This document shows positions 23,343 through 36,900 of a DNA stretch of 64,000 bases, in pieces. Positions within the stretch are counted from its first letter, which is position 1, and every line of letters begins with the position of its first letter. This DNA comes from Scolanthus callimorphus. Its lineage: Eukaryota > Cnidaria > Anthozoa > Actiniaria > Edwardsiidae. The position numbers and the translations under genes were made by a program. The stretch lies in contig CM066914.1 of assembly GCA_033964015.1 (NCBI GenBank), positions 7,183,831 to 7,247,830 on the forward strand, given 5' to 3'. Below the pieces are notes generated by a model that saw only the letters and a list, made by a program, of their open reading frames with translations, was not told the DNA's origin and ran no database searches.

Positions 23343-23638
23343 TATACTGTTACCACTGTATGCATTGCTACGCGACCTCAAAATTCACGGTTGCGATTGG
23401 CGATTCTCAGCAAAGGAATTGTAATGTAAATTTTCTTGAGCCAGAAAGTTAATAATTCTAGGACAGAAAGCCAAAGGATAGCCTACAATAAATTCAGTTG
23501 ATTTTGCAATCAATGTCGGCCCACTAAAGTAGCCGAATCCGACGTTTTAGTTTTGATTGACGGCTAAAAATCGCCAATCGCCCATCGCAACAGTGAACTT
23601 TGAGGTCGCGTAGCAATGCATACAGTGGTAAGCATACT
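23343..23638. mobile_element. Foldback element with arms of about 60 bp
   Basis: TACCACTGTATGCATTGCTA at the left and TAGCAATGCATACAGTGGTA at the right are exact complements. Pairing continues through CGCGACCTCAAA and GCGATTGGCGATT. The centre is unpaired. Confidence 0.85.
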
Positions 23639-23825
23639 GAACAATAAAACTGCTTTTAAAACTCTTGTCTTGATACAAGACGGTAATCCCGGTCTCATTC
23701 CACATGTCGTCATATTTGTGAATTTGTCTAAATGGCATTCTACTTCTTGTAAGTCCTAAACACTGACAAAAGTAAGCTAATTTAGCCTCTTTTTCTAAAT
23801 AGTTTCTCGACCTATTTTCTTTTTT

Positions 23826-24080
23826 TTATACTTTTAACCACATAGACTTTCTGTGGTCCGTAGTAACCGGGGTTAGAACCGTGCTCTTATGCGCGTAATA
23901 ATCTGTCATCAAGAGATTTCTGCTACGCGGCGCTGGCAGATATTTTGGGATACTACACGACGAGAAACTTGGCATTGTGTTAAAAATAACGCCTTCTTGC
24001 TCAAGGTCTGGTCTGTAAGGTCTACGGCCAACGTTACATATCCAGTGCAGTAGAATCTCTTCTACGAAAACACGATCCAT
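23826..24080 (-). CDS. Small unassigned ORF, 84 codons
   Basis: The ORF begins MDRVFVEEILLHWICNVGRR, has a hydrophilic C-terminal half (PKYLPAPRSRN, TTDHRKSMWLKV) and ends just before an A-rich tract on the coding strand. Codon choice looks more protein-like than in neighbouring ORFs. I do not recognise it. It could be a small gene, one exon of a gene or chance. There is no membrane segment or known motif. Confidence 0.25.
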   Translation of the reverse strand: MDRVFVEEILLHWICNVGRRPYRPDLEQEGVIFNTMPSFSSCSIPKYLPAPRSRNLLMTDYYAHKSTVLTPVTTDHRKSMWLKV

Positions 24081-24333
24081 TAATTATTAGTTAAACAACT
24101 GGCGACAATTGTCTGTTTCTATCGTCTAGCACGCATGCTGTTGGCCCTACGTGGCCTTTCGTACGCTTTTCCAGTGAAGGAGGTTTGTCCTGTATAACAT
24201 CGCGAACAACCGTAAAGAAAAGAAAGGCACTTCATCGAACACTACGCGCGCGAATTGTTGAAAAGTGCGCGCACCATCTGTGTGGGGGATGCGCGAGTAG
24301 TTGCAAACATCTGGTGCGCGCTTAGGCCTAATC

Positions 24334-24511
24334 CGGGTCCTAAGATCGCCGTAATCTTGGGCGATTTTAGACGATCTTGGGATTTTTTCTATATTTCATG
24401 TTGCGATCTTGGGCGATCTTAGACGATCTTGGGCGATCTTAGGGGATCTTGGGCGATCTTGGGAATTTTTTCTATATTTCATTTTGCGATCTTGGGCGAT
24501 CTTAGGACCCG
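24334..24511. mobile_element. Foldback element built of GATCTTGGGC repeats
   Basis: Ends CGGGTCCTAAGATCGCC and GGCGATCTTAGGACCCG are exact complements. Between them the decamer CGATCTTGGG and its variants recur about eight times and TTTTTTCTATATTTCAT occurs twice. Confidence 0.8.
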
Positions 24512-26295
24512 TAGTAGGCCTACGCTTTTGAACTTTTCGCGCTCACTGTTCGCTGCCTTTGCAGACGTTCACGATTCTAATAGTTTTGCAGTCTATAACT
24601 GTAATCCGTAATCTTGTCAGTAAGAAAACTGAGCAGAGTTCTCAAACAAAAGGTAACATTTCTATATAAAAAAGGGCATAGAGCGTATTAATTTTGTTTC
24701 CGATATTGGGAAGGAAGAAGAAGAGTGTAGAATAGAATCAGAGAAGGGAAGTGATATGTTTGGGTTGGTCACGATAGAGCCGCCTATTTGCGCCCGCTAG
24801 AATCTATCATAGACACTCGCGATCAACGCCGGACAAGTCAACAACGTCCATGAAGACGTCATGGTGGCACCATCCACCCATTTAAACTTTGTGTTAGGGT
24901 CATGCTTGTACCAGCGGACGCACCATCGAAGTTGACGTAGAGATGGTCCTCGTACATTCGCATGTTGATGAGATCCTAAGTAAGCAAACGGAGCATGAGA
25001 ACCGGGTGGGGTGAGCAGGGTCTCGTTTCAGTGAGTAACCTCACCCCCTTCCTCGTTTGGCGTTCTGTGCATGCACCGTATTCTGACGAATATACTGTGT
25101 AGAATCCTATGATATCGCTTTTTTGTGTAAATTGAGGACGAGATATCATAGGATTCAAGTATATTCAAAGCGTTCAGTCGGTAGATCGACTCGTGCGATA
25201 TCGCTTTTTCGTGCTATTTTCTTAGCGGAATCTAGCCTCCTGAAGCTTTGAATAATCCTGTATTATACAGTGCAATACATGCAATACTGACTGCTAGTAA
25301 ATGTCGGGCAATAGCTAATCGGTCAATGCGAGAAACTGCAATCAAATTCCGGGGCAATACAGTTGTCGTTGCATGCCTAATGACGTCATATTGGCTTGTA
25401 TTGACAAACATGGGTTCTAGGCTATGGATTATATAGTGTGTGCATCGTTACAACTATTTATGGTTTGTTTGTTTTTATTTTTAAACGCAGCTAATTATTG
25501 CAAATTAACTAGCATTTATAAAAAATTTAATATAGCTCTACTTTACACAATGATAGCTTTGAATCATATTGTTTCTTTTTATATTTAAATAGATAAGTAC
25601 AATTTGTATAAATCGACTAGATCGATAACGAATCCTGCATTTCTATTGGCTAAACTACTAATGGTCTATTACAAGAGAAAATGATCATTTTCTCTTGTCT
25701 ATTAGTGATAGACCCTGCTGCTGCTTTTCCGGTGGAGAAGAAAATGACGAGGTATTTTATTTTCAGTGATCGACCATCTAGTTGATTTATACCAAGAGAA
25801 AGTGAATATACTTATATCATTTTCTCTTGTTTATACTAAAACCATTAGACCTCTCGGCCTCATAGGCGACGATTTCCAATGAACCATTCGGCTAGCGGCC
25901 TTGAGCTCTAATAAGACCCGTTCTGTCCCTTTTAGTTGGAACCTAATTTTCCGGGTGATTTGCTATAATATCAAGGCTCTCAGGTTTCTCAAAGGAGGGA
26001 TTGAGATTTATACCAAGAGTAAAAGACGCCCAACAACTCTTCTTCTTGGAACTTCGTTCCAAGAAATTGTGATATAATCCTTATATAATACTTATATGAT
26101 ACATTTTATAATACAATGTTCTCCAGTACCGTCAACACTACGCCGGAGATTTTTCGAAAGAGACGTTTTTATCCGGTTAGGGAACGCACAGAAACCAGAG
26201 GTTTTCGAAAACGCTATTCGGCATAAACAAAGGAGAAGGTTCAAAAGACGGAAAGTTTTGGACGCTTTTTTTAATGACAGCGGTGCGGACGGTAC

Positions 26296-26593
26296 CTTGA
26301 GGTCCGTTTACACTTGCAGTTTTATCGCGCGAGTCGCGGCGATTTTTCTCGCACGTACGCGTCAACTCAAAATCACTCATGTGAACTATGTGCAACTCGG
26401 CGCGATCTGCCGCGTGATGTTGCGGAGATCTCAAACATGTTCGAAACTCTTTGCAACTTGATTTGAAGAAAAGAAAGCACAAAATCGCACCGAATTTGCA
26501 TTACGTTTACACAAGAGAGTTGGAATTGCAACTCGAGCGTCGAAAATCGCCGCGACAAATGCAACAAAAATCGCACGTGTGAACCGGCCTTTA
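26296..26593. mobile_element. Foldback element with TTTACACTTGC-type ends
   Basis: Left GGTCCGTTTACACTTGCAGT and right ATCGCACGTGTGAACCGGCC are imperfect inverted repeats, and inner arms pair around CGGCGATTTTTCTCGC and GCGACAAATGC. It has the same look as the element at 62234-62451. Confidence 0.6.
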
Positions 26594-27459
26594 GAAAACA
26601 ATTTTCTTGGGGTCCTTGGTTGACCATGTTAATTGAACTTCTCAGACCTACTCGACGTGGGCGTTATGTTTTCCCATTTCAGATCCCGCGGCATTCGTTT
26701 GAATAATCTTTCGCTCTCTGTTCTTCCATTTATACACCTAATTCAGAAAAGGTTGCTTTGGTCATTGGTCTTTGGTCATTGAACGCCTTTGTTTCGTGGT
26801 CACTGAAGCAAATAAATATTTTGTTTAGCGCTATAATTGAGAGACGAAAGATCAAACACCAAGCAACCTTTTTTGATTTAGGTGTATATCCTTCGGTCCG
26901 TTGCCACATGATCTGAAATGTGAAACGATTACGCCCAAGCGGGGGATGTGGGTTCAACGGTATTCACAAAAAACATGTTCAAATGGCTTGACCCGTTCCT
27001 TAGAAACATGTATTCAAAGGCTGACTAGATCCGCCGGGAAGCGTGGAAGCTCGTGAATCGAAATTCATGTAGACATGGTCCTCATACATCCTCATTGATA
27101 TGAAGTCCTACGAACAGACAGACGGACACGTGATTGGCATCTAATATTACCCAGCACCTTAATCATTATCGACCACATTAACAATGTACATTAGGATAGA
27201 GCTTTAGAGTTGCACTACATCAGCTGTTAGTGGGTTAGACTATGTTTGGTAGGGTTGTACAGTAGGCATTCTGTGCTTGTCTGGCAGATCTCGGGCTGAC
27301 AACTTTGTATGAACGGACGGACAACCTGAATGCACAGACGGACATTTTGCCAGATTTTGCAAATTTATCCAGAGACTGGACTGATGGCTTTGACCAGCTG
27401 ACCTCAAAGATGTTGTAGCCGGCTCGTGAAAATCAGGCTAGGGCTTATTCTTATACCCA

Positions 27460-27585
27460 GAGTTACCCGGCTCGTCACCTCATGGGGGAGGCTCTGGTGA
27501 CAGCCATTAAGACATGCTCGGCCAATCAGCCTTTATTAAATGGCTGTCACCAGATCCTCTCCAAAGATCGTGACGAGCGGATAGC
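27460..27585. mobile_element. Family A relative, short copy
   Basis: CCGGCTCGTCACCTCATGGG and GGCTGTCACCAGATCCTCTC with GTGACGAGCGG form inverted arms that match the family A elements at 13458 and 45651, with weaker outer ends. Confidence 0.5.
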
Positions 27586-27953
27586 TTACAAACAATACTA
27601 CCCGTAGAGTCATGCGGTACACAGCGAACAATTACAACAACCGCGCTTCTCTAGGGGACGCGCCAAAGAAGGGGCTGCAAGCAGTCTACAAGAAATACGC
27701 TTGGAACTTAACAAAATTGAACGGGCAGCTGTCGTTTCCGGATCATTTGGCGATATGAAAAGAATCCTCTTTGGAGTGCGCGATCGGAGTGCGCGACTTA
27801 CTCAGGACTACCTTCGCCTGCTTATATACTGGGATATAGACCGGATTTTTGCGTTGAACGGAATCCGCTTAGGTACACGACTTCTTGAGGACTATGTTTA
27901 TTCGCCATCCTGAACGAATATACTGTAAGGAATATAATTTTTGCCAAGAGTTG

Positions 27954-30900
27954 TCAGCCCTTAATAGTGGTCACCCGGTCGCTGGTAGCACTGCCCATGT
28001 ATACTAAGTCTAGACTTACCCTTTCGTCGGTCAACATTTTATTGAGCTGACGAGAGATTTCCACAAACGTTGGTCTTCGCTGAGGGGACACTTGCCAACA
28101 ATCCAACATAACACTGTAGCTGAAAAAGAAATCAATGATTACAGCATCTGAACGAATCCACGAACGGTAGCAGATTTCGTATGACTTTGAAATATTTACG
28201 GCACATTCCATGCAGTTCCCGCGCCGTCATGGTACATGCGTTATGTAAGCGCCATTTTGATTGGTTGATCAGTCATTTCGCGCGATGTGATTGGCTGAAT
28301 GGTTACGAGAAGGCAAGGTTCCGTGACGCGCCGTGACAGTGCCGTTTCTCGTGCCTTTACGTCATACAAGTCTGCCTGTACACAGATGCACTCGTAGCGA
28401 ATCTAGGGGAGTGTGTCCTAGTAAAGTACGCCTGGATAGAGTACTTACAGTTCATCTGCGCAGTGTTTGGGCTTATCCATACGGTAGCCGTCCTGTAAGA
28501 AGTTGATAACTTCTTGGGAGTTCATACCCGGATAGGGAGAGGCACCTGAATCAGTACGGAGAACAAAAATGATGAGTGAAAAGATTTGAACCAGCTTATG
28601 GCACGTTAAAATTCCTGACGAGTAAGTTGGTACTCACCGAGGGTTACTATCTCCCATAGCAACACAGCAAAGGACCATCTGAGCAAAGCAACAAAAAGAA
28701 AACACTCGTATAATAAAAATTGTAATGAATGAGAGAGAAGAAAAAGGTTGACAAACTGCAGTTTGTTCGTTGGTTATTTGGTAGGCTAGATCAGGGGCTT
28801 ATCTGTCTGCCTTATCTGTCTGAATAAACTGAAGCCGAGCAGTGCAGTGCTTACAAAGTTTTTGCGAAGTATTGATCATACCCGTGTCCCTGCCCGTGGA
28901 GGACGCTTGTATTTGGTTTGTACTGTTGGTCTGGTTTGTTTGCTGCTTCGTACCCAGGCGTGTTCTAGTGATTTTCGAGGCGAGAGCGACTGGGAGCGAG
29001 CTAGCGCAAAAGGCATCATGGGAAGGGCGAAGATGCATTGCGCGCTCGCTCCCAAAACACTTGCTAGAGGTTGTTTTCTCTGTTACTACTAAATAGAGAC
29101 GCCTAGGGACAAGGCAGACTTGTTCGATTGATGGCTCGCAGTTGGTTTATTATTTGTTGTATGTTTTGTACTCACACGTCACTCTTGGTAGTCGATACCC
29201 CGTCTAACAAAGATTCTATCGCCATCCATTTAATTGGGAAACGGCCACCCTACAAGGCAAATCAATCACAGAAAATTAAACATTATTTGTTGTATTAGTA
29301 GAGGTTGACCTTTCCAATGAATAGAATTTGTACCAAGAACGACTACCAACAGGGTCTGGATGTGTTTAACTGACTAATATGACAAATGGGCATAAAAGTA
29401 CCGACTACCGACAACTTGGATAAGAAATACCAAGAGTGGAAATACCCATTAACGACAAAAAAAATGTTTACAGACATTTTTTTTTACAAATTATTCAAGC
29501 CAGGCTATTAAATAAAAGCTTTTTTTTTTTAGAAATAGCGAGTACTTTGGACGTTTCAACGCCTTCGAATAGACCATTTCATTCTCCCTCACCAGTTCGT
29601 CCGAATGAAAAATAGTTTCCATTTCATTCTACGCAAGACTAGAACACACAGAATCAAAGACACAATGTTGTTAAACATTTGGCAGCTTGTTTCAGGATAA
29701 ACAATGCACCGATTACGCTTTAATGTGCTAGTTATTACATGTAACAGGAGATTTGAGCAATTAAGGATAACTAAGTAATTACATGCATTCCAGTTGTATG
29801 AGCGACAGACAATATAACTTGTACATCTCCTTCATAGTCACTGAAACTTCAGAGTTTCCTATTACAAAGTTTGTACTTGTTAATAATATATTTCAAATAC
29901 ACATCACTGAAGAAATCAATCCTTAGATACTCGGTCATCAATTTCAGCGTGTTCGTCAGACTTGTCCTTCTCTAAAGATGTTCATCTCGCCTCTAATACT
30001 TTCGCCACCACATAATCTGCAAAAATAGTAATATAGATGCCTTAATGTTTAGCACTTCGTTTGAGAAAATTAATCCTGCTGAGGATAAAACAATGCGCAG
30101 TTGTATGCGCAGATCACTAGCGACGCACTTTCTGACCGTACATTTATTTTCTTGAATTACTGATGGTATTAATTAATCTTTCTTTTATATTGGATGCAAT
30201 ACCAATTATTGTAAATATTAGCATTGAAAGAAAACTTTGACCCTATTAAAAAGCCGCGTGTGATTGTTGGCCTGAATAATTGATAATTGTTTACTATACT
30301 TGTGATAAATGCGTTAACTTCTTTCTCACGAGTTGATGCAGCTTTAAAACAAGTGATTTATGTTATAGAAGCATTTGTGGTAAATTTGTTGTGATCTTGC
30401 CAAGCCAGTAACTGGAGAAGCACCTGAAAAATATCAATAAAATAGAAGTAAGTTTTTTTTTTTTTTTTTTTTAACAGGGTAATAAATGAGTCGCTCAAGT
30501 AATCATTTTTTACTGTAATGTCAATAAACTTGCTGAATATTAAATCAGCTTTTTGTCCATCAACTCGCTTTATTGTCCATCAACTAAAAAGCATCGAATT
30601 TTCCATTGGGTATCCATAAACTAACCTTTTTGTCCATCGACTAAGGCTTTGTTGTAAGCTCATTGTCCATCGACTGAGCTTCATTATCAATAAACTAAGT
30701 CCATTGTCCATCGACTGAGCTTCATTATGAATAAAGTAAGCTTATTGTCCATCGACTGAGCTTCATTATCAAATAAAGTATGCTTATTGTCCATCGACTG
30801 AGCTTCATTATCAATAAAGTAAGCTTATTGTCCATCGACTGAGCTTCATTATCAATAAAGTAAGCTTATTGTCCATCGACTGAGCTTCATTATCAAATAA

Positions 30901-33900
30901 AGTAAGCTTATTGTCCATCGACTGAGCTTCATTATCAATAAACTAAGTCCATTGTCCATCGACTGAGCTTCATTATCAATAAAGTAAGCTTATTGTCCAT
31001 CGACTGAGCTTCATTATCAAATAAAGTAAGCTTATTGTCCATCGACTGAGCTTCATTATCAAAAGTAAGCTTATTGTCCATCGGCTAAGCTTCATTATCC
31101 ATAAACTAATTAGGTTATTGATGGTCAATCGACTGTCAGCTTCAATATACACAAACAAAGCTTAATATCCATCGACTCAGCTTTATTATCCATTGAATAA
31201 ACTAAATTGTACTTCAAGTAACTAAATTGTCCATCGACTTAAAGCTTCATTATCCATCGACTAAGCTTATTAAATAGTGCTCATCAATCGACTAGATAAT
31301 TAGCAATAATTACTAAATAGCTTATAATGTTAATCATCATGCATCTTTTATGTTACACATCAAACAGCTAATATTCCTTAGAATAGCAATATTCTTGTAG
31401 TACTAGAATATTGTTTCCATAACTAAAGGCCAAAAACTAACGGCCAAGCGGAACAATTGACACTTTTTCTTCGATTATACATTACATTGAGTACAAAGCA
31501 ATAGCCTACCCAAACGGAATCTCATTCCTTAAAGGGTTCCAAATTCTCGAATAAAAACATTTCATTGATGTTGTTTGATGGCGCAACAGTCCAAATATAG
31601 GGACAACAAAATCTTCAAATGCTTGAAAAACAGGAATTATTAGTTGTCCAATAAGAGCTATCTCTTGTATTGCTTTATAGTGCATTCGCTTGACGGCAAC
31701 TCACTTCTCCCTTGGATCCATATTTAAAATTCAATTTTTGTCATACAGTAAAACTTCATAGCCCGATGCAGGCTGGGAAATGACTTGTGTATTCCAAGAT
31801 GGGAATTATAAAGTTTACTTATACAACAATTTAAAAGAATTTTAAAAGATAATATCTTGTCAGGAAAAGCATCATTGATTTTTAGTTAATTGATTATAAA
31901 TAATTGCAATTATTTCATTAAATCAGCCACTAATTGCAATTAATTTTTTCGTAAACAACATAATTCAACATTTGTACAGTGGTCTACAACCACAAGCACC
32001 ATGCTTTTAGGTAGACTTCTCATCTTCAACATATATATATATCCAAATGTAATTCTCATTAATAGATGAAATAAACTTGAATGATTGACTTTTCCACTCT
32101 TCAAGACGAGCTGAGACGCTTAAGTAGCTGTAATAGATTGCTAAAAGTTCACGATAAGTGGAACAAAAGTTAGTTTCCTCTTGAGCGAATATTCTGTCAG
32201 TTAACTGGATAATTCATCTCCTTCAATGCTCCACAAGCATTGCATTAAATAAACAATTCAACTGAAGAGCATTAGATCGTCATATGATAAATAATCATAC
32301 ATTTAAAATCTTGAATCCAATTTGCACAGACGTTTAGACATGATATTGGCTGGTTGTCCTAAATTTGGACTCACATATAGAATTATAAAACCAACGGAGC
32401 TTGTTAAAGACATGCGTCTTCTAGACAATAACCATCATCCACATAAAATACGCAATTAAAGCTCTTTGGGTCATTTTCATTGACCAAAGGCTTATTCATT
32501 AAATATCACATGTCAAAATGGTGTTTAAAAAAATTCTTATAATTTCCATCTTATCATGTACCTAATTGGCATTATCCAAATTCAGTACATAAGTACTAGA
32601 CACTCTTGTTAAAATTATAGCAAAAATACCAGGGGTGGAAGAACTAAGATCTTTCTTATATTTCCATTAACTTGATATAGAAAAGATGCCTCTTAAATGC
32701 TACAATGTACCTATTGACATTTTCCGAAATTCCACCAAATTCAGTAGCTGACAAATTCGGTACTTAGGCTCTAAAATTATAGCAAAACTACAAGCGTGGA
32801 AGAACTCTCAATCTTCTTATAATTCCATATTAAAACTAGATCTTGAAATATACTTCTTAATTTTGTGCTTCTGGCACTAATTGACATTTACCGAAATGGC
32901 CACCAAATTCAGTACACAAGTACGTTAGACATCGCGATCTTCAGCACTACCCCCTTCATTACCCGAGGTTCAAAGGAAAATAGTCCATTTTCGGAGTATT
33001 TAACGAGAATCTTAATATATAGCTCTGTGTACAAATTATTCAGTATCCTAGCCAAGTGGCGTAGGCTTTCGTGCTATCAATATCCAAGATACATCGCGCT
33101 TTATACGCGTCATCACAGTGATCCCGAAGTGCATAATTTGCCTGTTGTTAGGGCAATTCTCTCAAAAAAAAAATTGTCATCCATCACTTAGAATTATGCA
33201 TAATAAGTCTAATGCTCCTTATGTACGGATCTGGAATGCTAAATAGCTTTCAATCTCCCTTATACATTCAAAACAGATGATTGACCAAAACAAAAAAGCA
33301 TTCTTTTACCTCAATAAACTCTGTTTCATTACTATTACATCATCGTACTCATTTTCCAGTCCTCACTCACGATTTACGTCATGTGCTTGTCGTAGGCGAT
33401 GTGCTAACTGCTACTTCATGCACGTACTTCTTGAAGCATAATGATTGAATGCAATGTTCGATAATCTAATGGGAAGAATAAATAAATAACTATAAGGTTT
33501 TTTAAAACTCACAGTATACAATATTCCCACAGGGCGAGCCGTGAACATGGGAATATAAGGAATTACGAGGCGAAAACTTGACCACATTGAAGTAGGGTCA
33601 AAATTCTTCAGGTTACAATGATTATTTTTACCCCGCAAAAAAAAATTTAGCGTAAGCGTAACGTGCCGGGAAACCTGAAACCTGGAATAAACTAACTCTC
33701 TTGGTTGCCTCTTTTAAGCATCCAACTTGTTGACTTATGTCAACAAAGTGAAAAGAAAATATGACATAACATACATACCGACGCATGACTTACGTCATGC
33801 TCCGAAAACAAAGGAAACTTTATTTTCATTCTCCCTCACCAGTTCGTCCGAATGAAAAATAGTTTCCATTTCATTCTACGCAAGACTAGAACACACAGAA

Positions 33901-36900
33901 TCAAAGACACAATGTTGTTAAACATTTGGCAGCTTGTTTCAGGATAAACAAGCTCTGGAAATAACAAAGAAAGGGCAAAGTGTTTACAGGTGTTTATACA
34001 TGTACCTCAATAAACTGCTTTTCACATCCACCTCTATTAGCCACATAGCTTCGTTTATTGTTCTTCTTGTTTCTCGATGCCTCTAACTCCCAGACTGGCG
34101 TTTAGCTCGCATGGCCTCGTCTAAGATGTTCTTTTGCTCTCTTCTCCTCTTCCAGCTAGTCACGTTCCTTGTGCACTTAGGGACCGGTCATTATTTATGT
34201 GCGGGGGTGGGGGGAGAAATCATGGGGTGGGTCAGGTCGATTTTTTTGAAAGAAAGGGGGTGGGTCAAAAGAGAATTTCACGATGGTTGGGGTGGGTCAA
34301 TGCGTGTTTCAAAAGAATCACACTCACTACAATGCATTTGACAGTTCATAAGTTTATGCACTGCTGAAAATACAATATTAAACACAACAATAATATAACA
34401 CAACTGTATGTCAGTGTACAATAGCAATACCACCTACAGTAATAGGTATTGATGGTGCTCCTGTTCTGTCCGATTACATTCACGCAAGTGTTTCAGAACG
34501 TGCAGAAGACTCTTTCTTTTTCAATGGTGAATACCTTTCAGAGTACACGAAAAAATCAATTAACAGCAAAAATGAGGTGCCCGGATCAGCATATATCGGG
34601 AAAATCCTGGATTTCCATGAAAAGCATGTCGAGTCAGGGAGCTTTATTCCGAATTTTTGAAAGGATCGTGCAACGAAAGAGATGGTTCATTGTGCAAACA
34701 TTGCTGTGCAACAGATGGAACTGCGGAGATCAACTGGACTGGACCTGCAACTGAAAAAATACCCCGACCAATTCCAGATCGATCTGCACTTCCTGAATTT
34801 AAATATATGAGCGTTCATACTTCTTCCAATATTGATGAAAATGGCAAAGAGCGTATTCCTGATGATTGGCAGCCTCGTTCCAATATAAAGAAGCTCTTTG
34901 AGCAAGGGAAGTTGTCAAATGACGCTACTATCAAAGAATTTTCCTCCACGTTTATTGTAGATGAAAAACTGGTTAAGAACTATATCGAGCACTTATCAAA
35001 TCTGCAAAGTGTCAATGAGATCCGGAAGCAAGAGAGAAGAAAGGAAAAGCAAGATCGAGCCTTAAAGATGTACATGGCTATGACTGGAAAACACTTGTAG
35101 AAAAGGGAGAACTTCACACTCTGAAAGTCCCCGAGTTAGACAAATACATTGAACATAATAAGCTTTGCAGGAAAGGAAAGAAAATCGACAAGATCAAGCG
35201 AATCACAATGCACTACTATGAAATGGCAAAGGGATCTACGTTTCCTTCAACTATCTGTGTTAGTGAGGACAGCGGTAGCGATGAGAGTGACAGTGATAAC
35301 GACCTTGTACTGTATGAAAGTGAAGAAAGCGACAGTGAATCAGACATTGAAGAATATCCCACTAGAGAAACACCAGAATGCACAACAAGAAGTGGCCGTA
35401 GAGTGGGGCACTGGTCCACAAGATATTCTGATTTCATTCCGTGATATATAGAGGTATATATTTAAGGAGGCTGGGGGTGGGTCACTGCAAATATAAAGTT
35501 ATATGGGGGTGGGTTAAGATTGAACTAATGAACTTAAAGGGGTGGGTCACGTGTTTTATTTAACGCTAAAACAAAAAAATCCCCCCCACCCCCGCACATA
35601 AATAATGACCGGTCCCTTAATCGTAACGACAAGGCACCGAACTTCACATAATCAACTCTTTGTCTTTTTTGAATTGCTTCAAGCAAACACTCAATCGCTA
35701 AATATGCGTCGTTCACTAAAGTTTTTGAGTAACTCTAAAAGATAAAGATTGTGACCTTCTATTTCAGAGTTAAATAAATACTGCTTTGCTTCTATAAAGC
35801 TTGTTGCTTGACTTCGGTTAACTTCTAATTGAAATGTTTTCCTCTGAATTCGGCGAATCGCTTTCGTCCGAAATCTCTTGAAATTTGCATGAGTCGACAA
35901 TTCTATAATGATTTAAACTGTTTAAAGATTTTATCGACGGGGCTACCAAACTGCAGTTGAAAGTAACAACTTCTTCCAAAATTTAGCGTAAGCGTAACGT
36001 GCCGGGAAACCTGAAACCTGGAATAAACTAACTCTCTTGGTTGCCTCTTTTAAGCATCCAACTTGTTGACTTATGTCAACAAAGTGAAAAGAAAATATGA
36101 CATAACATACATACCGACGCATGACTTACGTCATGCTCCGAAAACAAAGGAAACTTTATTTGTGACACTTCCCGAGCTTCAAATTACCAGAGATTACTGA
36201 ATTTTAATAGGTATAACACCTGGGCATCCTTAGATAATCTTTCACGGGATTAATGGTCGTCTGTTCATGGAAAATGAAATCAGACGATATGACGTGTATG
36301 CGCATGCGCAAACGGACAACTTCAAAAGAAACTCATTCCCGTGTCATTTTAATGCCTACTATTGGATTATGAGTAAAAATCATGCTAAACGGCAACTGTG
36401 AAAATATTTCTACATTATCGTGAGATAAGCTACTAGTAGTTAAAAAGAAAAAACAAACAATGTGTCCCACATGGATCTCTAACACACTCTTCAGACCTAT
36501 AAATACGTTGGGGATGCATAATAATTAGTTGATTGTTCACTAACGGTACAAGGGGCGTCCTTATATGGTCTGGTGGCCGGGCGTTCTCTCACCCATAGGT
36601 ATCTAGCTACTGAGCAATTCAACACCAGGATAGCGACTGTCAGGGCCGAAATCTCTGGCGTGGGCGTAAGAACCGTACGGTCGCCATACGACGCTTCAGC
36701 TCTTTGTCTGGAAGTATGGTCCTACTTTTTGTTTCTTTTTCTTTTCAAGTCAAGTAAATGCTGAATTTGCATTGGTTAAAGGTGGACAGACAAATGATTT
36801 TTAAATCACAAACCAGTCGTTGACCATTAAACACAAACAAACAAGATAATGGCTTTTAGTCAAATCACACTAGTGGTCTATTTGTCAATGCAGCGTTCTG

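Larger units (their letters stand above)
21797..27953. other. Intergenic region between ANKAR and the kinase gene
   Basis: The 5' flank of ANKAR and the 3' flank of the kinase gene. It holds foldback elements at 23166-23331, 23343-23638, 24334-24511 and 26296-26593, short AAGAGAAAATGATCATTTTC palindromes near 25673-25830, a family A relative at 27460-27585 and one small unassigned ORF. I see no promoter motif that I would defend. Confidence 0.6.
29577..33824 (+). mobile_element. Hairpin-ended element X1 with tandem-repeat core
   Basis: The left 128 bp (from TTTCATTCTCCCTCACCAGT to TTTCAGGATAAACAA at 29704) recurs at 33825-33951. The right 182 bp (33643-33824) recurs identically at 35978-36160. 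The right end carries two hairpins, GTTGAC-TTAT-GTCAAC and GCATGAC-TTAC-GTCATGC. The core has a 41-bp tandem array and a second array of about 160-bp units. There are no long terminal inverted repeats and no clear target duplication. A Helentron-type non-autonomous (HINE-like) element is the best fit I can offer, by inference. Confidence 0.5.
33825..36160 (+). mobile_element. Hairpin-ended element X2, head-to-tail with X1, different core
   Basis: It has the same left end and right end as X1 with no mismatch that I can see, but an unrelated core. The core is interrupted by the Harbinger-like element at 34180-35616. Without that insertion X2 is about 0.9 kb. X1 and X2 abut directly, and together they split one family D repeat. 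Confidence 0.5.
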
